Source: a virus. From it: 39,525 nucleotides of DNA. The DNA lies in IMG/VR virus record IMGVR_UViG_3300027800_000027, positions 1-39,525 of that record, one strand, 5' to 3'. Within the stretch, counting starts at the first letter, position 1, and each line of letters begins with the position of its first letter. A model generated the notes under the pieces. It was not told where the DNA came from, searched no databases, and was given only the letters and a program-made list of their open reading frames with translations. Of the stretch, positions 13,427 through 20,379 are shown piece after piece. The position numbers and the translations under genes are program-made.

Positions 13427-14283
13427 TGGCCGGTTATCGCCAGGTTCACACGCAGTTTTGGAAAGACGAATACATTATCGAACTTGAACCGCTTGAGCGA
13501 TATTTGTATCTATACTTCTTCACGAATGAGTTATCATCAATATCCGGAATATACAAACTTCCTCTCAAGGTTATCGTCAATGAAACCGGATTAGAAAAAG
13601 TATTTGTGCAGGAAGCCATAGCCAAGTTTCAGAATGATAAAAAGATAGCTTACGGCGATTCGGTGGTGTGGGTTGTGAACATGGAAAAGTATCACCACAA
13701 CGCCAGCGACCGGACGCAAAAGAAAGTGACGGCGGACGTTGATCTTATCTCTGATTGTGGCGTAAAGAGGATGTATCTATACCATAAAGAAACCGGAATA
13801 TACAGTATCGATACAGTATCTATACCATGCACACAAAGAGAAAGCAAAAAAGAAATCGAAAGCGAAAAACCATCGCCTGACGGCGAGAAAGTGGAGGATG
13901 ATTTGAGAACAGCAGACGATATTCGCAGAGGCATTGCAGAACGAGCAGCAGCTAAAGCACAGGCCGATCAATTCAAGCCTGCTCAGGTTGCGGACGTATT
14001 CGAGAAATGGCCGGTGGACGTTATCGACTTCTGCCGCGAGTTCTCGCGCATCCGCGGGATCAAGCCAACTGTGTCACAGAAAACAGATTGGATACAGGGT
14101 GCGCGTGAGTGCATCGGGCTGAATATGCGACCGCCGGATATAAACGGTGTGGTGCACTGGATGGTAGACAAAGAGCGCGATTGTCCGCGCCCAGGATCGC
14201 TAATCAAAGCGTGGCAGGAAATATCAGCGAAAAAGCCAGCGCAACCGGCACAACAAGAACGACCGGTACAAAGGAGAGCGTGA
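13426..14283 (+). CDS. Replisome organiser-like protein (DnaD-like N-terminus), 285 aa
   Basis: The N-terminus, MAGYRQVHTQFWKDEYIIEL with YLYLYFFTNE and GIYKLPLKVIVNETGL, is the winged-helix start typical of phage replisome organisers and DnaD-like initiators. A charged linker (about 128-185) leads to a C-terminal domain with FCREFSRIRGIKPT and PRPGSLIKAW. It probably binds the origin and helps load the DnaB helicase encoded at 16911. The start shares one base with the preceding stop (TAATG). Confidence 0.75.
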   Translation: MAGYRQVHTQFWKDEYIIELEPLERYLYLYFFTNELSSISGIYKLPLKVIVNETGLEKVFVQEAIAKFQNDKKIAYGDSVVWVVNMEKYHHNASDRTQKKVTADVDLISDCGVKRMYLYHKETGIYSIDTVSIPCTQRESKKEIESEKPSPDGEKVEDDLRTADDIRRGIAERAAAKAQADQFKPAQVADVFEKWPVDVIDFCREFSRIRGIKPTVSQKTDWIQGARECIGLNMRPPDINGVVHWMVDKERDCPRPGSLIKAWQEISAKKPAQPAQQERPVQRRA

Positions 14284-14287
14284 GATG
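14269..14287 (+). repeat. 19-base direct repeat around the Gp37/Gp68 start (copy 1)
   Basis: CAAAGGAGAGCGTGAGATG is identical to 15102-15120. Each copy holds the ribosome site, the upstream stop codon region and the ATG. The pair brackets the gene at 14285 precisely. Confidence 0.9.
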
Positions 14288-15121
14288 GGCGAAAAAACTG
14301 GAATTGCATGGACAGATCACAGCTTCAATCCGTGGGTTGGATGTACTAAAGTATCAGCCGGATGCGCGAATTGCTACGCAGAACGAGAAAACGCCCGTTT
14401 TGGGTGGAATAAGAACGGTTGGGGCGATAACGCTCCACGCATCCGCACGAGTGAAAACAACTGGAAGCAGCCTATCAAATGGGCGAAGCAAGCGGTCAAG
14501 GATGGTGTTACCCGGCGCGTGTTCTGCGCGAGCCTGGCAGACGTGTTTGATCCGCTCGTACCGGCAGAGTGGCGCACCGATCTGTGGAGCCTGATGCTGG
14601 AGTGTGGCGAATGGCATGGCGGCCTCGAATGGCTGATCCTGACAAAGCGGCCAGAGAACATATTCCAGATGTTGCCGCTGAATTGGCAAGCGGAACCGCC
14701 TGATTACGTGCGTATTGGCGTGACGGTTGAAAATAAATACTCGCTAAAGCGTGTAGATAAACTATTGTCAGTTTGGCAAGGAAAGAACTTTGTAAGCTAC
14801 GAGCCAGCGCTTGCGCGTGTTGATTTTAGTTATCACCTAGACGGTTGCCCAGTAAGTGATAAGGTTTCAGATTTTGGTTCCAGCCACGACTATATTATGG
14901 TCCCTACAACCAATCAAATCGGCTGGATGATCTGTGGTTGCGAAAGCGGCCCAGGCGCTCGACCGATGAATCCTGATTGGGCGCGATCCGTTCTGGATAA
15001 GTGTATCGCCGCCGATGTTCCTTTCCTGCTAAAACAAATGGTCATTGACGGTAAACTTGTACGAGAGCCAGAGCTTGACGGCAAACAGTGGTTACAATTT
15101 CCAAAGGAGAGCGTGAGATGA
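14285..15121 (+). CDS. Gp37/Gp68 family phage protein (DUF5131), 278 aa
   Basis: The N-terminal GIAWTDHSFNPWVGCTKVSA and GCANCYAE segments with Cys20, Cys27 and Cys30 are the signature of the Gp37/Gp68 family (DUF5131), which resembles radical-SAM iron-sulphur proteins in its cysteine pattern. Supporting motifs are WLILTKRPENI, RIGVTVEN and CGCESGPGARPM. The enzyme reaction is not established. It is frequent in phage genomes beside replication or modification genes. Its ends carry a 19-base direct repeat, and it overlaps the next gene by four bases. Confidence 0.88.
   Translation: MGEKTGIAWTDHSFNPWVGCTKVSAGCANCYAERENARFGWNKNGWGDNAPRIRTSENNWKQPIKWAKQAVKDGVTRRVFCASLADVFDPLVPAEWRTDLWSLMLECGEWHGGLEWLILTKRPENIFQMLPLNWQAEPPDYVRIGVTVENKYSLKRVDKLLSVWQGKNFVSYEPALARVDFSYHLDGCPVSDKVSDFGSSHDYIMVPTTNQIGWMICGCESGPGARPMNPDWARSVLDKCIAADVPFLLKQMVIDGKLVREPELDGKQWLQFPKESVR
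15102..15120 (+). repeat. 19-base direct repeat (copy 2)
   Basis: This is identical to 14269-14287. It forms the translation start of the gene at 15118. Confidence 0.9.
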
Positions 15122-15540
15122 AAGTAAAAATTTTGCACACGGATTATCCGGACACGATAAAAATCGGCGATATTAAAGATGCGGTAAGCGATGGTGTCAA
15201 ATTTTTGGTAGACCACGTTTATTCTAATGGTGGTAGAAATGTTCTCATGTTTAATCCGGACGAAGTAGAAGTTTTGTCAGATCAGCAACCCGACCCGCAG
15301 CCAGAACCGGCGCAGTCAGACTGGATGGCGGTGAGCGAATGTCACTATGTAAATTTAGTCTCGAAGCTGACCGTGTGGTTTGGCGAAAGACGGCTTTTAT
15401 GCGACGACGGCGGTTCGAAGTTGACACACATTTGCGAGATTTATTCAGATCCAGACGTCACTACTTGCAATACGTGCGCTACCGGCACCTACGCCGACGC
15501 ATGGGCGAAACTTGTGGGCCACACATGGGAGGTGAAATAA
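15118..15540 (+). CDS. Hypothetical protein, 140 aa
   Basis: The start at 15118 follows AAAGGAGAG. Residues 1-58 form a small barrel (MKVKILHTDYPDTIKIGDIK, GVKFLVDHVYSNGGRNVLMF) like other small phage SH3-like domains. A proline-rich linker (DPQPEPAQ) leads to a cysteine-containing C-terminal part with CHYV, HICE and TTCNTC, which may bind zinc. The role is unknown. Confidence 0.65.
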   Translation: MKVKILHTDYPDTIKIGDIKDAVSDGVKFLVDHVYSNGGRNVLMFNPDEVEVLSDQQPDPQPEPAQSDWMAVSECHYVNLVSKLTVWFGERRLLCDDGGSKLTHICEIYSDPDVTTCNTCATGTYADAWAKLVGHTWEVK

Positions 15541-15746
15541 TGGCTATAAGTTTTGACGGAATACCGTGTCCTAAGTGCGGCCGCAAAGGATTGCATTTGC
15601 GAGCACATCCACACGCCACTGGTTTCCACGATGTTACAAAGGCAGAGTGTCGTTTTTGCCATGAGATATTTAACAATAACGACACTATGGATCAATACGT
15701 GCACAAGGTTCGCCTGGATGATTGCAACAAAATGGAGGTGAAATGA
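15540..15746 (+). CDS. Small zinc-ribbon protein, 68 aa
   Basis: GGGAGGTG precedes the ATG, which shares its first base with the upstream stop. CPKC (residues 9-12) and CRFC (37-40) give a four-cysteine ribbon. The tail is charged (KVRLDDCNKMEVK). The role is unknown. It overlaps the next start by four bases. Confidence 0.7.
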   Translation: MAISFDGIPCPKCGRKGLHLRAHPHATGFHDVTKAECRFCHEIFNNNDTMDQYVHKVRLDDCNKMEVK

Positions 15747-16114
15747 TGGAACCGAAAGAAATGGGTAGCAAGCAATTAGTGTTTGAGTTTAGAGAGGCTT
15801 GTTATGGGCTTGACATAACAGAGGATAAAAACATCGAAACCGAACTCCTCTTGCGCCTATCCGAACGCGACGCGCTGAATGCAGAAAACGCCGCGCTGAA
15901 AGAGGCTGCGCGGTGGATCGACATTGAGGATACGTTGCCGGAATTAGGTCAAGAAGTCTTGGCGTATGGTGAATACGGAATTGATATTTATTTATTCGAT
16001 GTTGAACATGGAATATATGGTCTTCCGGGGCACTTTATTAAGGGAGATTGCTGCTACTGTGATGATCTTGCATACTGGATGCCTTTACCGCAACCGCCGG
16101 AGGTGACGAAATGA
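15743..16114 (+). CDS. DUF551-containing protein, 123 aa
   Basis: The start at 15743 follows GGAGGTG (15735-15741). The N-terminal 55 residues are helical and acidic. The C-terminal part reads WIDIEDTLPELGQEVLAYGE and ends WMPLPQPPEV, the start and end signatures of DUF551, a small domain common in phage early regions with no known activity. The usual histidine near the end is replaced by tryptophan. Confidence 0.75.
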   Translation: MMEPKEMGSKQLVFEFREACYGLDITEDKNIETELLLRLSERDALNAENAALKEAARWIDIEDTLPELGQEVLAYGEYGIDIYLFDVEHGIYGLPGHFIKGDCCYCDDLAYWMPLPQPPEVTK

Positions 16115-16536
16115 AAGCTCGATACATTGGCAATCCTAATCTGACCGTTGGCAAGGTGTACGAGGTCAATGTTGATCCAGACAACAAATACCTATACGAT
16201 TTACTTCCAGACGGCGAAGGTAATTGTTTGACGTGTGTCTCAATGGATCACTTCGAGATAATTCCAGAGGAGCCAGAATATCACTGGTGCGTGTGCGTCA
16301 GCGATGTAATTATTCTTCCTCAAAACTACAAATATAAAAAAGGCGATGTATTAGAAATAAAATATCCAACTAGCGGTTTTCCGTATATTTACGACGAAAA
16401 AGCCAATAGCAAATATGGCAATGGTTCTGGCGTGGTATGTTTTATAAACAGCGAGATTTGCAGAAATAGATTCCGTCTCCTGACCGATGCGGAGTACGCC
16501 GAACTTGCCGCGCAACCTGACGAATGGATGGTGTAG
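16111..16536 (+). CDS. Hypothetical protein with two small barrel-like halves, 141 aa
   Basis: The N-terminal half, MKARYIGNPNLTVGKVYEVN, reads as an SH3-like domain. The second half begins EYHWCVCVSDV and resembles the whole minus-strand protein at 7583. The ending contains LTDAEYAEL. The gene is A+T-rich in its second half. The role is unknown. Confidence 0.65.
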   Translation: MKARYIGNPNLTVGKVYEVNVDPDNKYLYDLLPDGEGNCLTCVSMDHFEIIPEEPEYHWCVCVSDVIILPQNYKYKKGDVLEIKYPTSGFPYIYDEKANSKYGNGSGVVCFINSEICRNRFRLLTDAEYAELAAQPDEWMV

Positions 16537-16544
16537 CAAAGCGC

Positions 16545-16603
16545 AAACTTAAGACGAATGTCACTATACTTTGTCGGCGATAGTCGTCATAATTAAAGTA
16601 AAT
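16545..16603 (+). promoter_or_regulatory. Rightward promoter with the inverted copy of the 21-base element
   Basis: The 21 bases at 16545-16565 are the exact reverse complement of 10403-10423. They are followed by TTGTCG (16572-16577), a 17-base spacer that includes AGTCGT, and TAAAGT (16595-16600), which aligns without gaps to the leftward promoter. TATACT (16565-16570) is another possible -10. CGGAGG lies ahead of the ATG at 16615. It would serve the helicase, nuclease and SSB genes. Confidence 0.6.
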
Positions 16604-16614
16604 CGGAGGATAAA

Positions 16615-16914
16615 ATGAGCGAAGAATTGAAACCATGTCCGTTTTGCAACGATGCATTATCTGTAGACTGTGTATGCGAGGGAACCGACTTGATGGCTAT
16701 GTCGAGAGAGGCATGGAACACTCGCCCTATTGAAGATGCCTTATCCGCACAAGTTGCAGAACTGACCGCGAAGGTCGAGCGCATGACGGCGCTGCTGAAA
16801 CGGTTGGAGTGGAATGGAGATCCCTGGATTGATGACTACTGTTACGTGTGCCACAAGCTGAAATCGTTCGGGCATACCGATGAATGCGAACTCGGAAAGG
16901 AACTGAGGCCGTGA
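16615..16914 (+). CDS. Lar-like zinc-finger protein with the LEW module, 99 aa
   Basis: The N-terminus MSEELKPCPFC with AWNTRPIED is the layout of Lar-type restriction-alleviation proteins, and a coiled coil follows (ALSAQVAELTAKVERMTALL). The C-terminus, LKRLEW followed by CYVCH and HTDECELGKEL, is the third copy of the module found at 5705 and 6182. A restriction-alleviation role is known only for the Rac/Lar prototype and is inference here. Confidence 0.7.
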   Translation: MSEELKPCPFCNDALSVDCVCEGTDLMAMSREAWNTRPIEDALSAQVAELTAKVERMTALLKRLEWNGDPWIDDYCYVCHKLKSFGHTDECELGKELRP

Positions 16915-18251
16915 CCGACCCCATCCTGCCGCATAACCGCGAGGCCGAAGAATCGCTGCTCGGGTCGATATTGATCGCGCCGGAGAAGATGTCCGAGGTT
17001 GTCAATGTTGTATCAGCGGACGACTTTTTCATTCACAGCAACCGGTACGTTTGGGAATCGTTCTTGCGGCTAAACGACAAGCGGATAAACATTGACATCG
17101 TTACCGTCTCAAGCGACATGCAGAACAACGGTAAGCTGATGGAATGCGGCGGTCAATCGTACATAACGATGCTTTCAAATCGCGTCCCATCAGCTCTGAA
17201 TGCGGACGAATATGCTGGTATAGTGGCTGGTGACGGAATGCGGCGCCGGGTGATTGCAGCTCTTGGCGAAGCGGCTCGGAAAGCCTACGATCTCACGAAC
17301 GAATTTGACACCGGAGAGTTAATGACCGAGTTGTCACAGATGCAAAAGGTAACATCGCGCCGGACGTTGCGGGAGAACGTCGAGGAGTGGGAAAAGCAAT
17401 ACGCAGAATGGATACTCAACCCGCGTGAAATCTCAGGCATATCGACCGGGCTAACTAACCTTGATGCAATGACCGAGGGATTAGAGATTGGTACATCCAC
17501 CCTGCTCGTTGGGATGCCAGGATTGGGTAAATCAACTCTTGCGGATCAAATAGCGTTCAGTATGGCAGGCAGGGGCATTCAATCAATAATCTACACCCTG
17601 GAAATATCAGATGTAATGATCCTGAACCGGTATATTAGTTTGAAGTCGGGCGTCAAGGCATTTTACATCAAACGCGGTCAGGTAAGCTATGATGAACAGG
17701 TCAAGATAGAACAGGTCAAGAATGAATTCCTTGAAGGTAAATATGCACTGGCTATCGTTCCTGATCCAAAACTTACGACACAGAAAATACGCTCCGATAT
17801 TCTACGGCGTAGGATGGACGGTGAGGATGTAAAATTTATCGTAGTGGATTACAGCAAGAAACTGCGCGATCCTTCCTTGCGAGGCGAAGAAGAACTCGAC
17901 CGCCAGGCGCGGGCAATAAATAATATCGTTATCATCGCACAGGAATTGAAGGTAGCGGCACTCATTGTCCACACGCTGAACAAAAATAAAGACGTTGCCG
18001 GGCGCATGGACGCGCAGTATGATCCAGACAACATCCTGATTATGACATCCGCCGGCGACGATCCACGAGATAAAAGCCGGGTAAAATTGGAGGCAGAAAA
18101 ACTGCGAGACGTATCTACCGCTACTTTTTGCGCGTATCTGAAACACGATCCAGACTTCCCGTTTTTTCACGAGGACGAGGCGAAGTCATCCGGTGTCGAG
18201 CAGACGCGGCAGATATTGGGCAGGACGTACCAACCAGAGATGGAGGATTGA
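16911..18251 (+). CDS. dnaB: Replicative DNA helicase, DnaB family, 446 aa
   Basis: Residues 5-105 match the DnaB N-terminal domain (LPHNREAEESLLGSIL, DDFFIHSNRYVW). The RecA-like motor holds Walker A, GMPGLGKST (201-209), a Walker B strand, FIVVDY, and the linker motif STGLTNLD. The length equals typical DnaB. The GTG at 16911 overlaps the previous stop and starts the family's usual N-terminus. The Walker B follow-up, SKKLRD, departs from the usual LQL. With the DnaD-like protein and SSB it forms the phage replication set; no polymerase or primase is visible, so host enzymes are probably used. Confidence 0.92.
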   Translation: MTDPILPHNREAEESLLGSILIAPEKMSEVVNVVSADDFFIHSNRYVWESFLRLNDKRINIDIVTVSSDMQNNGKLMECGGQSYITMLSNRVPSALNADEYAGIVAGDGMRRRVIAALGEAARKAYDLTNEFDTGELMTELSQMQKVTSRRTLRENVEEWEKQYAEWILNPREISGISTGLTNLDAMTEGLEIGTSTLLVGMPGLGKSTLADQIAFSMAGRGIQSIIYTLEISDVMILNRYISLKSGVKAFYIKRGQVSYDEQVKIEQVKNEFLEGKYALAIVPDPKLTTQKIRSDILRRRMDGEDVKFIVVDYSKKLRDPSLRGEEELDRQARAINNIVIIAQELKVAALIVHTLNKNKDVAGRMDAQYDPDNILIMTSAGDDPRDKSRVKLEAEKLRDVSTATFCAYLKHDPDFPFFHEDEAKSSGVEQTRQILGRTYQPEMED

Positions 18252-18254
18252 CGA

Positions 18255-18431
18255 ATGAAATTGCTTATAGGAATGCTCGGTATTGTTGTCATCGTTGCCG
18301 CGTTTTGGCTGTGGTCAATGGGTCGAATGGCCGCGCGTGGAGATGAGATGAATCGCAAGATACAAGATCAGCTTGACATGGAGCGCGAGGAAGATCCCTA
18401 CTACGTGGAGATAAAAGACGATGAGAGCTAA
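18255..18431 (+). CDS. Small single-span membrane protein, 58 aa
   Basis: GGAGG (18242-18246) sits 8 bases before the ATG. Residues 2-21 (KLLIGMLGIVVIVAAFWLW) make one membrane helix, followed by a long acidic helical tail (RKIQDQLDMEREEDPYYVEI). The N-terminal anchor with a cytoplasmic or periplasmic helix resembles small phage membrane adaptors. It overlaps the nuclease gene by 11 bases. Confidence 0.65.
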   Translation: MKLLIGMLGIVVIVAAFWLWSMGRMAARGDEMNRKIQDQLDMEREEDPYYVEIKDDES

Positions 18432-18735
18432 ACGCAAGGATGGAAACCAGCGAGACATCGAAGAGGCGCTGACCAAAGCCGGGTACTACTGGTTTGACAC
18501 GCACGATCTTGGCAATGGCTTTCCAGATATGGTGGCGGTCAGTAAGTCGTGCGTCACCGTCCTATTCGAGGTGAAGATGCCTGGAGAAAAACTGACACCG
18601 GCGGAAATACGCTTCTTTGAAAATTTTACCGGTGCGCTTTATATCGTAAATTGCGCAGATCAAGCACTAAAAATACTATCAAAGTATGACGCCGGTGTGG
18701 TTTACAACACACTTGCAGATGCGTTCGGAATATAA
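18421..18735 (+). CDS. VRR-NUC-like (PD-(D/E)XK) nuclease, 104 aa
   Basis: GNGFPDMVAV (residues 32-41) and LFEVKMPGEKLTPAEIRFFE (48-67) give the active-site Asp, Glu and Lys of the VRR-NUC/restriction-like fold. The stand-alone size is usual for phage VRR-NUC proteins, which may resolve branched DNA intermediates in replication or packaging. No other domain is present. Confidence 0.8.
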   Translation: MRAKRKDGNQRDIEEALTKAGYYWFDTHDLGNGFPDMVAVSKSCVTVLFEVKMPGEKLTPAEIRFFENFTGALYIVNCADQALKILSKYDAGVVYNTLADAFGI

Positions 18736-18745
18736 CGGAGTAGCC

Positions 18746-19192
18746 ATGATTGCCACATCGAAATTTGAAGAAGATTACGCGGATGTCGTAGAGGTGCGCA
18801 GAGGGAATGACCCGCTTGATGTTGATTTTTCGTGCGCAACTTTTGAAATTGTACGCGACGTGTTGTCTCAGGACGACGGCGGCTTTCGGCCAGGGTCGCG
18901 GTTCAAAAAGGATCACATGCGCCGGATGCTTATGGACAAATCAATTGACCCACGGGCCATGGTCAGGAACCTAAGAACGGGCGAGGTAAAACAGGTAGTA
19001 CAATTCAAGCTGACAACGCCAGACCGCAACTATGACAAGAAAAAAATAGCTGACGAAGAAATACCAAAGATGCAGGCGCTATTCAGGAGCGGATTTACTC
19101 AGGCAAGAATTGCGCGGATGTACGGGATCAGTTCCGCGCAAACCAGCAGAATCATAAACGGAAAAAGAGGAGCATCATGTATCAGCAATTAA
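18746..19192 (+). CDS. Protein with a C-terminal helix-turn-helix, 148 aa
   Basis: The start at 18746 follows ACGGAG. The N-terminal 95 residues are an unknown alpha/beta part that includes RRMLMDKSIDPRAMVRNL. Residues 113-143 (LFRSGFTQARIARMYGISSA then RIINGKR) form a clear HTH of the kind found in recombinase and transposase-like regulators. It is a candidate transcription regulator of the early operons or an origin-binding factor. It overlaps ssb by 16 bases. Confidence 0.72.
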   Translation: MIATSKFEEDYADVVEVRRGNDPLDVDFSCATFEIVRDVLSQDDGGFRPGSRFKKDHMRRMLMDKSIDPRAMVRNLRTGEVKQVVQFKLTTPDRNYDKKKIADEEIPKMQALFRSGFTQARIARMYGISSAQTSRIINGKRGASCISN

Positions 19193-19575
19193 TTTTAGTA
19201 GGAAATTTGGGCAAAGACCCGCAAATGTCTTACACTCCATCCGGCCAGGCCGTCACATCGTTTTCTATGGCAACCAGCCGCAAGTACACGAAGGATAACT
19301 CGACTGTAGAAGAGACTACATGGTTTCGCGTGTCAGTATGGGGCAAACAGGCCGAGGCGTGCAATACCTACCTGCGCAAGGGCAGTAAGGTGCTGGTAGA
19401 AGGACGCCTGCAAGCTGACCCCGCTACTCACGGCCCGCGCACGTTCACGAGGAAGGATGGAACTACCGGAGCTACATTCGAGGTGACGGCGGAAACGGTG
19501 CGGTTCCTGGATTCGAAGTTGTCGGGAGAGACACAGGCGCAGGTTACGGCTGGCGACGATGAGATTCCATTCTGA
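19177..19575 (+). CDS. ssb: Single-stranded DNA-binding protein, 132 aa
   Basis: The OB-fold signatures MYQQLILVGNLGKDPQMSYT, TTWFRVSVWGKQAE and GSKVLVEGRL are clear, and the acidic tip DDEIPF is the canonical partner-binding tail. The linker is short. It protects ssDNA during phage replication and probably recruits the repair and replication partners. It is the last protein gene before the tRNA cluster. Confidence 0.95.
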   Translation: MYQQLILVGNLGKDPQMSYTPSGQAVTSFSMATSRKYTKDNSTVEETTWFRVSVWGKQAEACNTYLRKGSKVLVEGRLQADPATHGPRTFTRKDGTTGATFEVTAETVRFLDSKLSGETQAQVTAGDDEIPF

Positions 19576-19578
19576 TAG

Positions 19579-19606
19579 TTGACAAGTAGCGAACAGTCGC
19601 TATAAT
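19579..19606 (+). promoter_or_regulatory. Consensus sigma70 promoter of the tRNA cluster
   Basis: TTGACA (19579-19584), a 16-base spacer and TATAAT (19601-19606) match both hexamers exactly. The start is expected near 19613. No protein gene follows until 20553, and a terminator closes the transcript at about 20379. Confidence 0.85.
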
Positions 19607-19612
19607 GAAATT

Positions 19613-19710
19613 ATGTATGCTAGTTTCATCACCAGCGCCCTGGCTCGGTAAACAGGTAAAAATTGCGACAGGGTAATGTCTTCGGGAACACGAGGCTAAC
19701 CGAAGAACAA
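19613..19710 (+). other. Leader of the tRNA transcript
   Basis: This 98-base stretch has no gene. It contains CCCTG (19638-19642) with CAGGG (19669-19673) and CTTCGG with CCGAAG (19680-19705), and may aid processing of the first tRNA. I see no full cloverleaf in it. Confidence 0.4.
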
Positions 19711-19783
19711 GCCTCATTAGCTCAACGGACAGAGCGAATCGGTTCTAACGATAGTGTTGGTGGTTCGAATCCACTATGAGGCT
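19711..19783 (+). tRNA. tRNA-Arg (anticodon TCT)
   Basis: The acceptor GCCTCAT pairs perfectly with ATGAGGC. The D-stem is GCTC/GAGC with GG in the loop, the anticodon loop is GTTCTAA, and the T-loop is TTCGAAT with stem GGTGG/CCACT. The anticodon stem has an A-A mismatch at its outer pair. CCA is not encoded directly after the discriminator. It reads AGA, a rare codon in many hosts. Confidence 0.85.
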
Positions 19784-19786
19784 CAT

Positions 19787-19859
19787 GCCACATTAGCTCA
19801 TCTGGTAGAGCGGAGATTTTGTAAATCTATGGTGGATTGTTCGAGACAATCATGTGGCT
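19787..19859 (+). tRNA. tRNA-Thr (anticodon TGT)
   Basis: The acceptor GCCACAT/ATGTGGC is perfect, the D-stem is GCTC/GAGC with GG in the loop, the anticodon loop is TTTGTAA and the T-stem GATTG/CAATC encloses TTCGAGA. The outer anticodon-stem pair is a G-A mismatch, as in the preceding tRNA. CCA is not encoded. It shares its first 16 bases almost exactly with the tRNA-Arg, suggesting duplication. Confidence 0.85.
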
Positions 19860-19861
19860 CA

Positions 19862-19928
19862 CGCCGTGGTGCAAGTAGCACAGCCTATACGGTAGGCGGA
19901 TGAGCGTTTGAATCGCTCAGGCTAATGA
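19862..19928 (+). tRNA. Degenerate tRNA-like element (possible Arg, anticodon ACG)
   Basis: A D-arm (GTGC/GCAC with a 5-base loop), an anticodon arm (GCCT/AGGC around ATACGGT) and a T-arm (GAGCG/CGCTC around TTTGAAT) appear in order, but no acceptor stem pairs. The D-loop lacks GG and the variable loop has only three bases. It may be a pseudo-tRNA or a structured spacer. Confidence 0.35.
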
Positions 19929-19949
19929 ACATATCGAAAATTGAACAGT

Positions 19950-20067
19950 TGATCGGCGGCGTGGACGGGGACACGCGGATAGGCCCTCAAAATTACGCTT
20001 GCTTTGGTCTACTGCGATCCAGAGGGACAGCAAACCAATAAACCGGGTTCAAACCCCGGCCGATCAA
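19950..20067 (+). tRNA. Over-long tRNA-like element, about 118 nt
   Basis: The outer parts are excellent: acceptor TGATCGG (19950-19956) pairs with CCGATCA (20060-20066), the T-arm CCGGG/CCCGG encloses TTCAAAC, and a D-arm GCGTG/CACGC encloses GACGGGGA. Between the D-arm and T-arm are 66 bases, where a class I tRNA has about 23 and a class II tRNA about 40. That part contains the hairpin CTTTGG/CCAGAG (20001-20023) and a possible CTCAAAA anticodon loop that does not close with a stem. An intron, an oversized variable arm or a non-translating tRNA mimic are possible. Confidence 0.5.
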
Positions 20068-20104
20068 ATAGAATATAATGCCGAAGCTATGAAGCGCGTA
20101 GTCG

Positions 20105-20178
20105 CGTGGAGCACGGCTTATAGATTAGGCTGGTTACGTGGAGCGCGTTGGTATGCCGTTCAATCCGGTTCGCCATGG
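20105..20178 (+). tRNA. Weak tRNA-like element
   Basis: A canonical T-loop TTCAATC (20159-20165) is flanked by GCCG and CGGT, and CGTGGAG (20105-20111) can pair imperfectly with CGCCATG (20071 + 100 to 20177). A D-arm CGGC/GCTG is possible. The anticodon arm is poor and lacks U33. It is probably a decayed tRNA. Confidence 0.25.
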
Positions 20179-20204
20179 TAGCAGTGACCTGAGCCAGCCT
20201 TCCA

Positions 20205-20276
20205 TGCGGGTGGAAGGTAAGATATCTTACCAGACCCATAATCTGGAATAACACAGTCTGATTCTGTGACCCGCAA
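20205..20276 (+). tRNA. tRNA-Met-like (anticodon CAT) with abnormal D- and T-loops
   Basis: Acceptor TGCGGGT/ACCCGCA, anticodon arm CCAGA/TCTGG around CCCATAA, a 5-base variable loop and T-stem CACAG/CTGTG are all perfect, and the total length is 72. However, the D-loop lacks the GG pair, the T-loop is TCTGATT in place of TTC-initial, and position 33 is C. GGTAAG/CTTACC in the D region forms an alternative 6-7 bp hairpin. It may be a non-standard functional tRNA or a mimic. Confidence 0.6.
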
Positions 20277-20279
20277 CAT

Positions 20280-20329
20280 TACTGGCGAAGCCTCTACTCG
20301 ACTCTGAGAACGGCTCAACTGTCGCCAGT
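20280..20329 (+). other. Hairpin element between the last tRNA and the terminator
   Basis: ACTGGCGA (20280-20287) and TCGCCAGT (20322-20329) form a perfect 8-bp stem, with AGCC (20288-20291) and GGCT (20313-20316) able to continue it. Its meaning is unclear; it could be a processing signal or an acceptor-stem-like remnant. Confidence 0.5.
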
Positions 20330-20335
20330 CGTACA

Positions 20336-20379
20336 GTAAAACAGCTTTCCAGTTGATCGCGGAAGGCTGTTTTATTTTT
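20336..20379 (+). terminator. Rho-independent terminator of the tRNA transcript
   Basis: AAAACAGCTTTCC (20338-20350) pairs with GGAAGGCTGTTTT with one G-U pair around a 10-base loop, and ATTTTTG follows. It closes the transcript that begins near 19613. Confidence 0.85.

Noticed and set aside
19999-20181. 60-codon frame in the tRNA cluster
   Set aside because: It runs through the T-arm of the 118-nt tRNA-like element and has no ribosome site.
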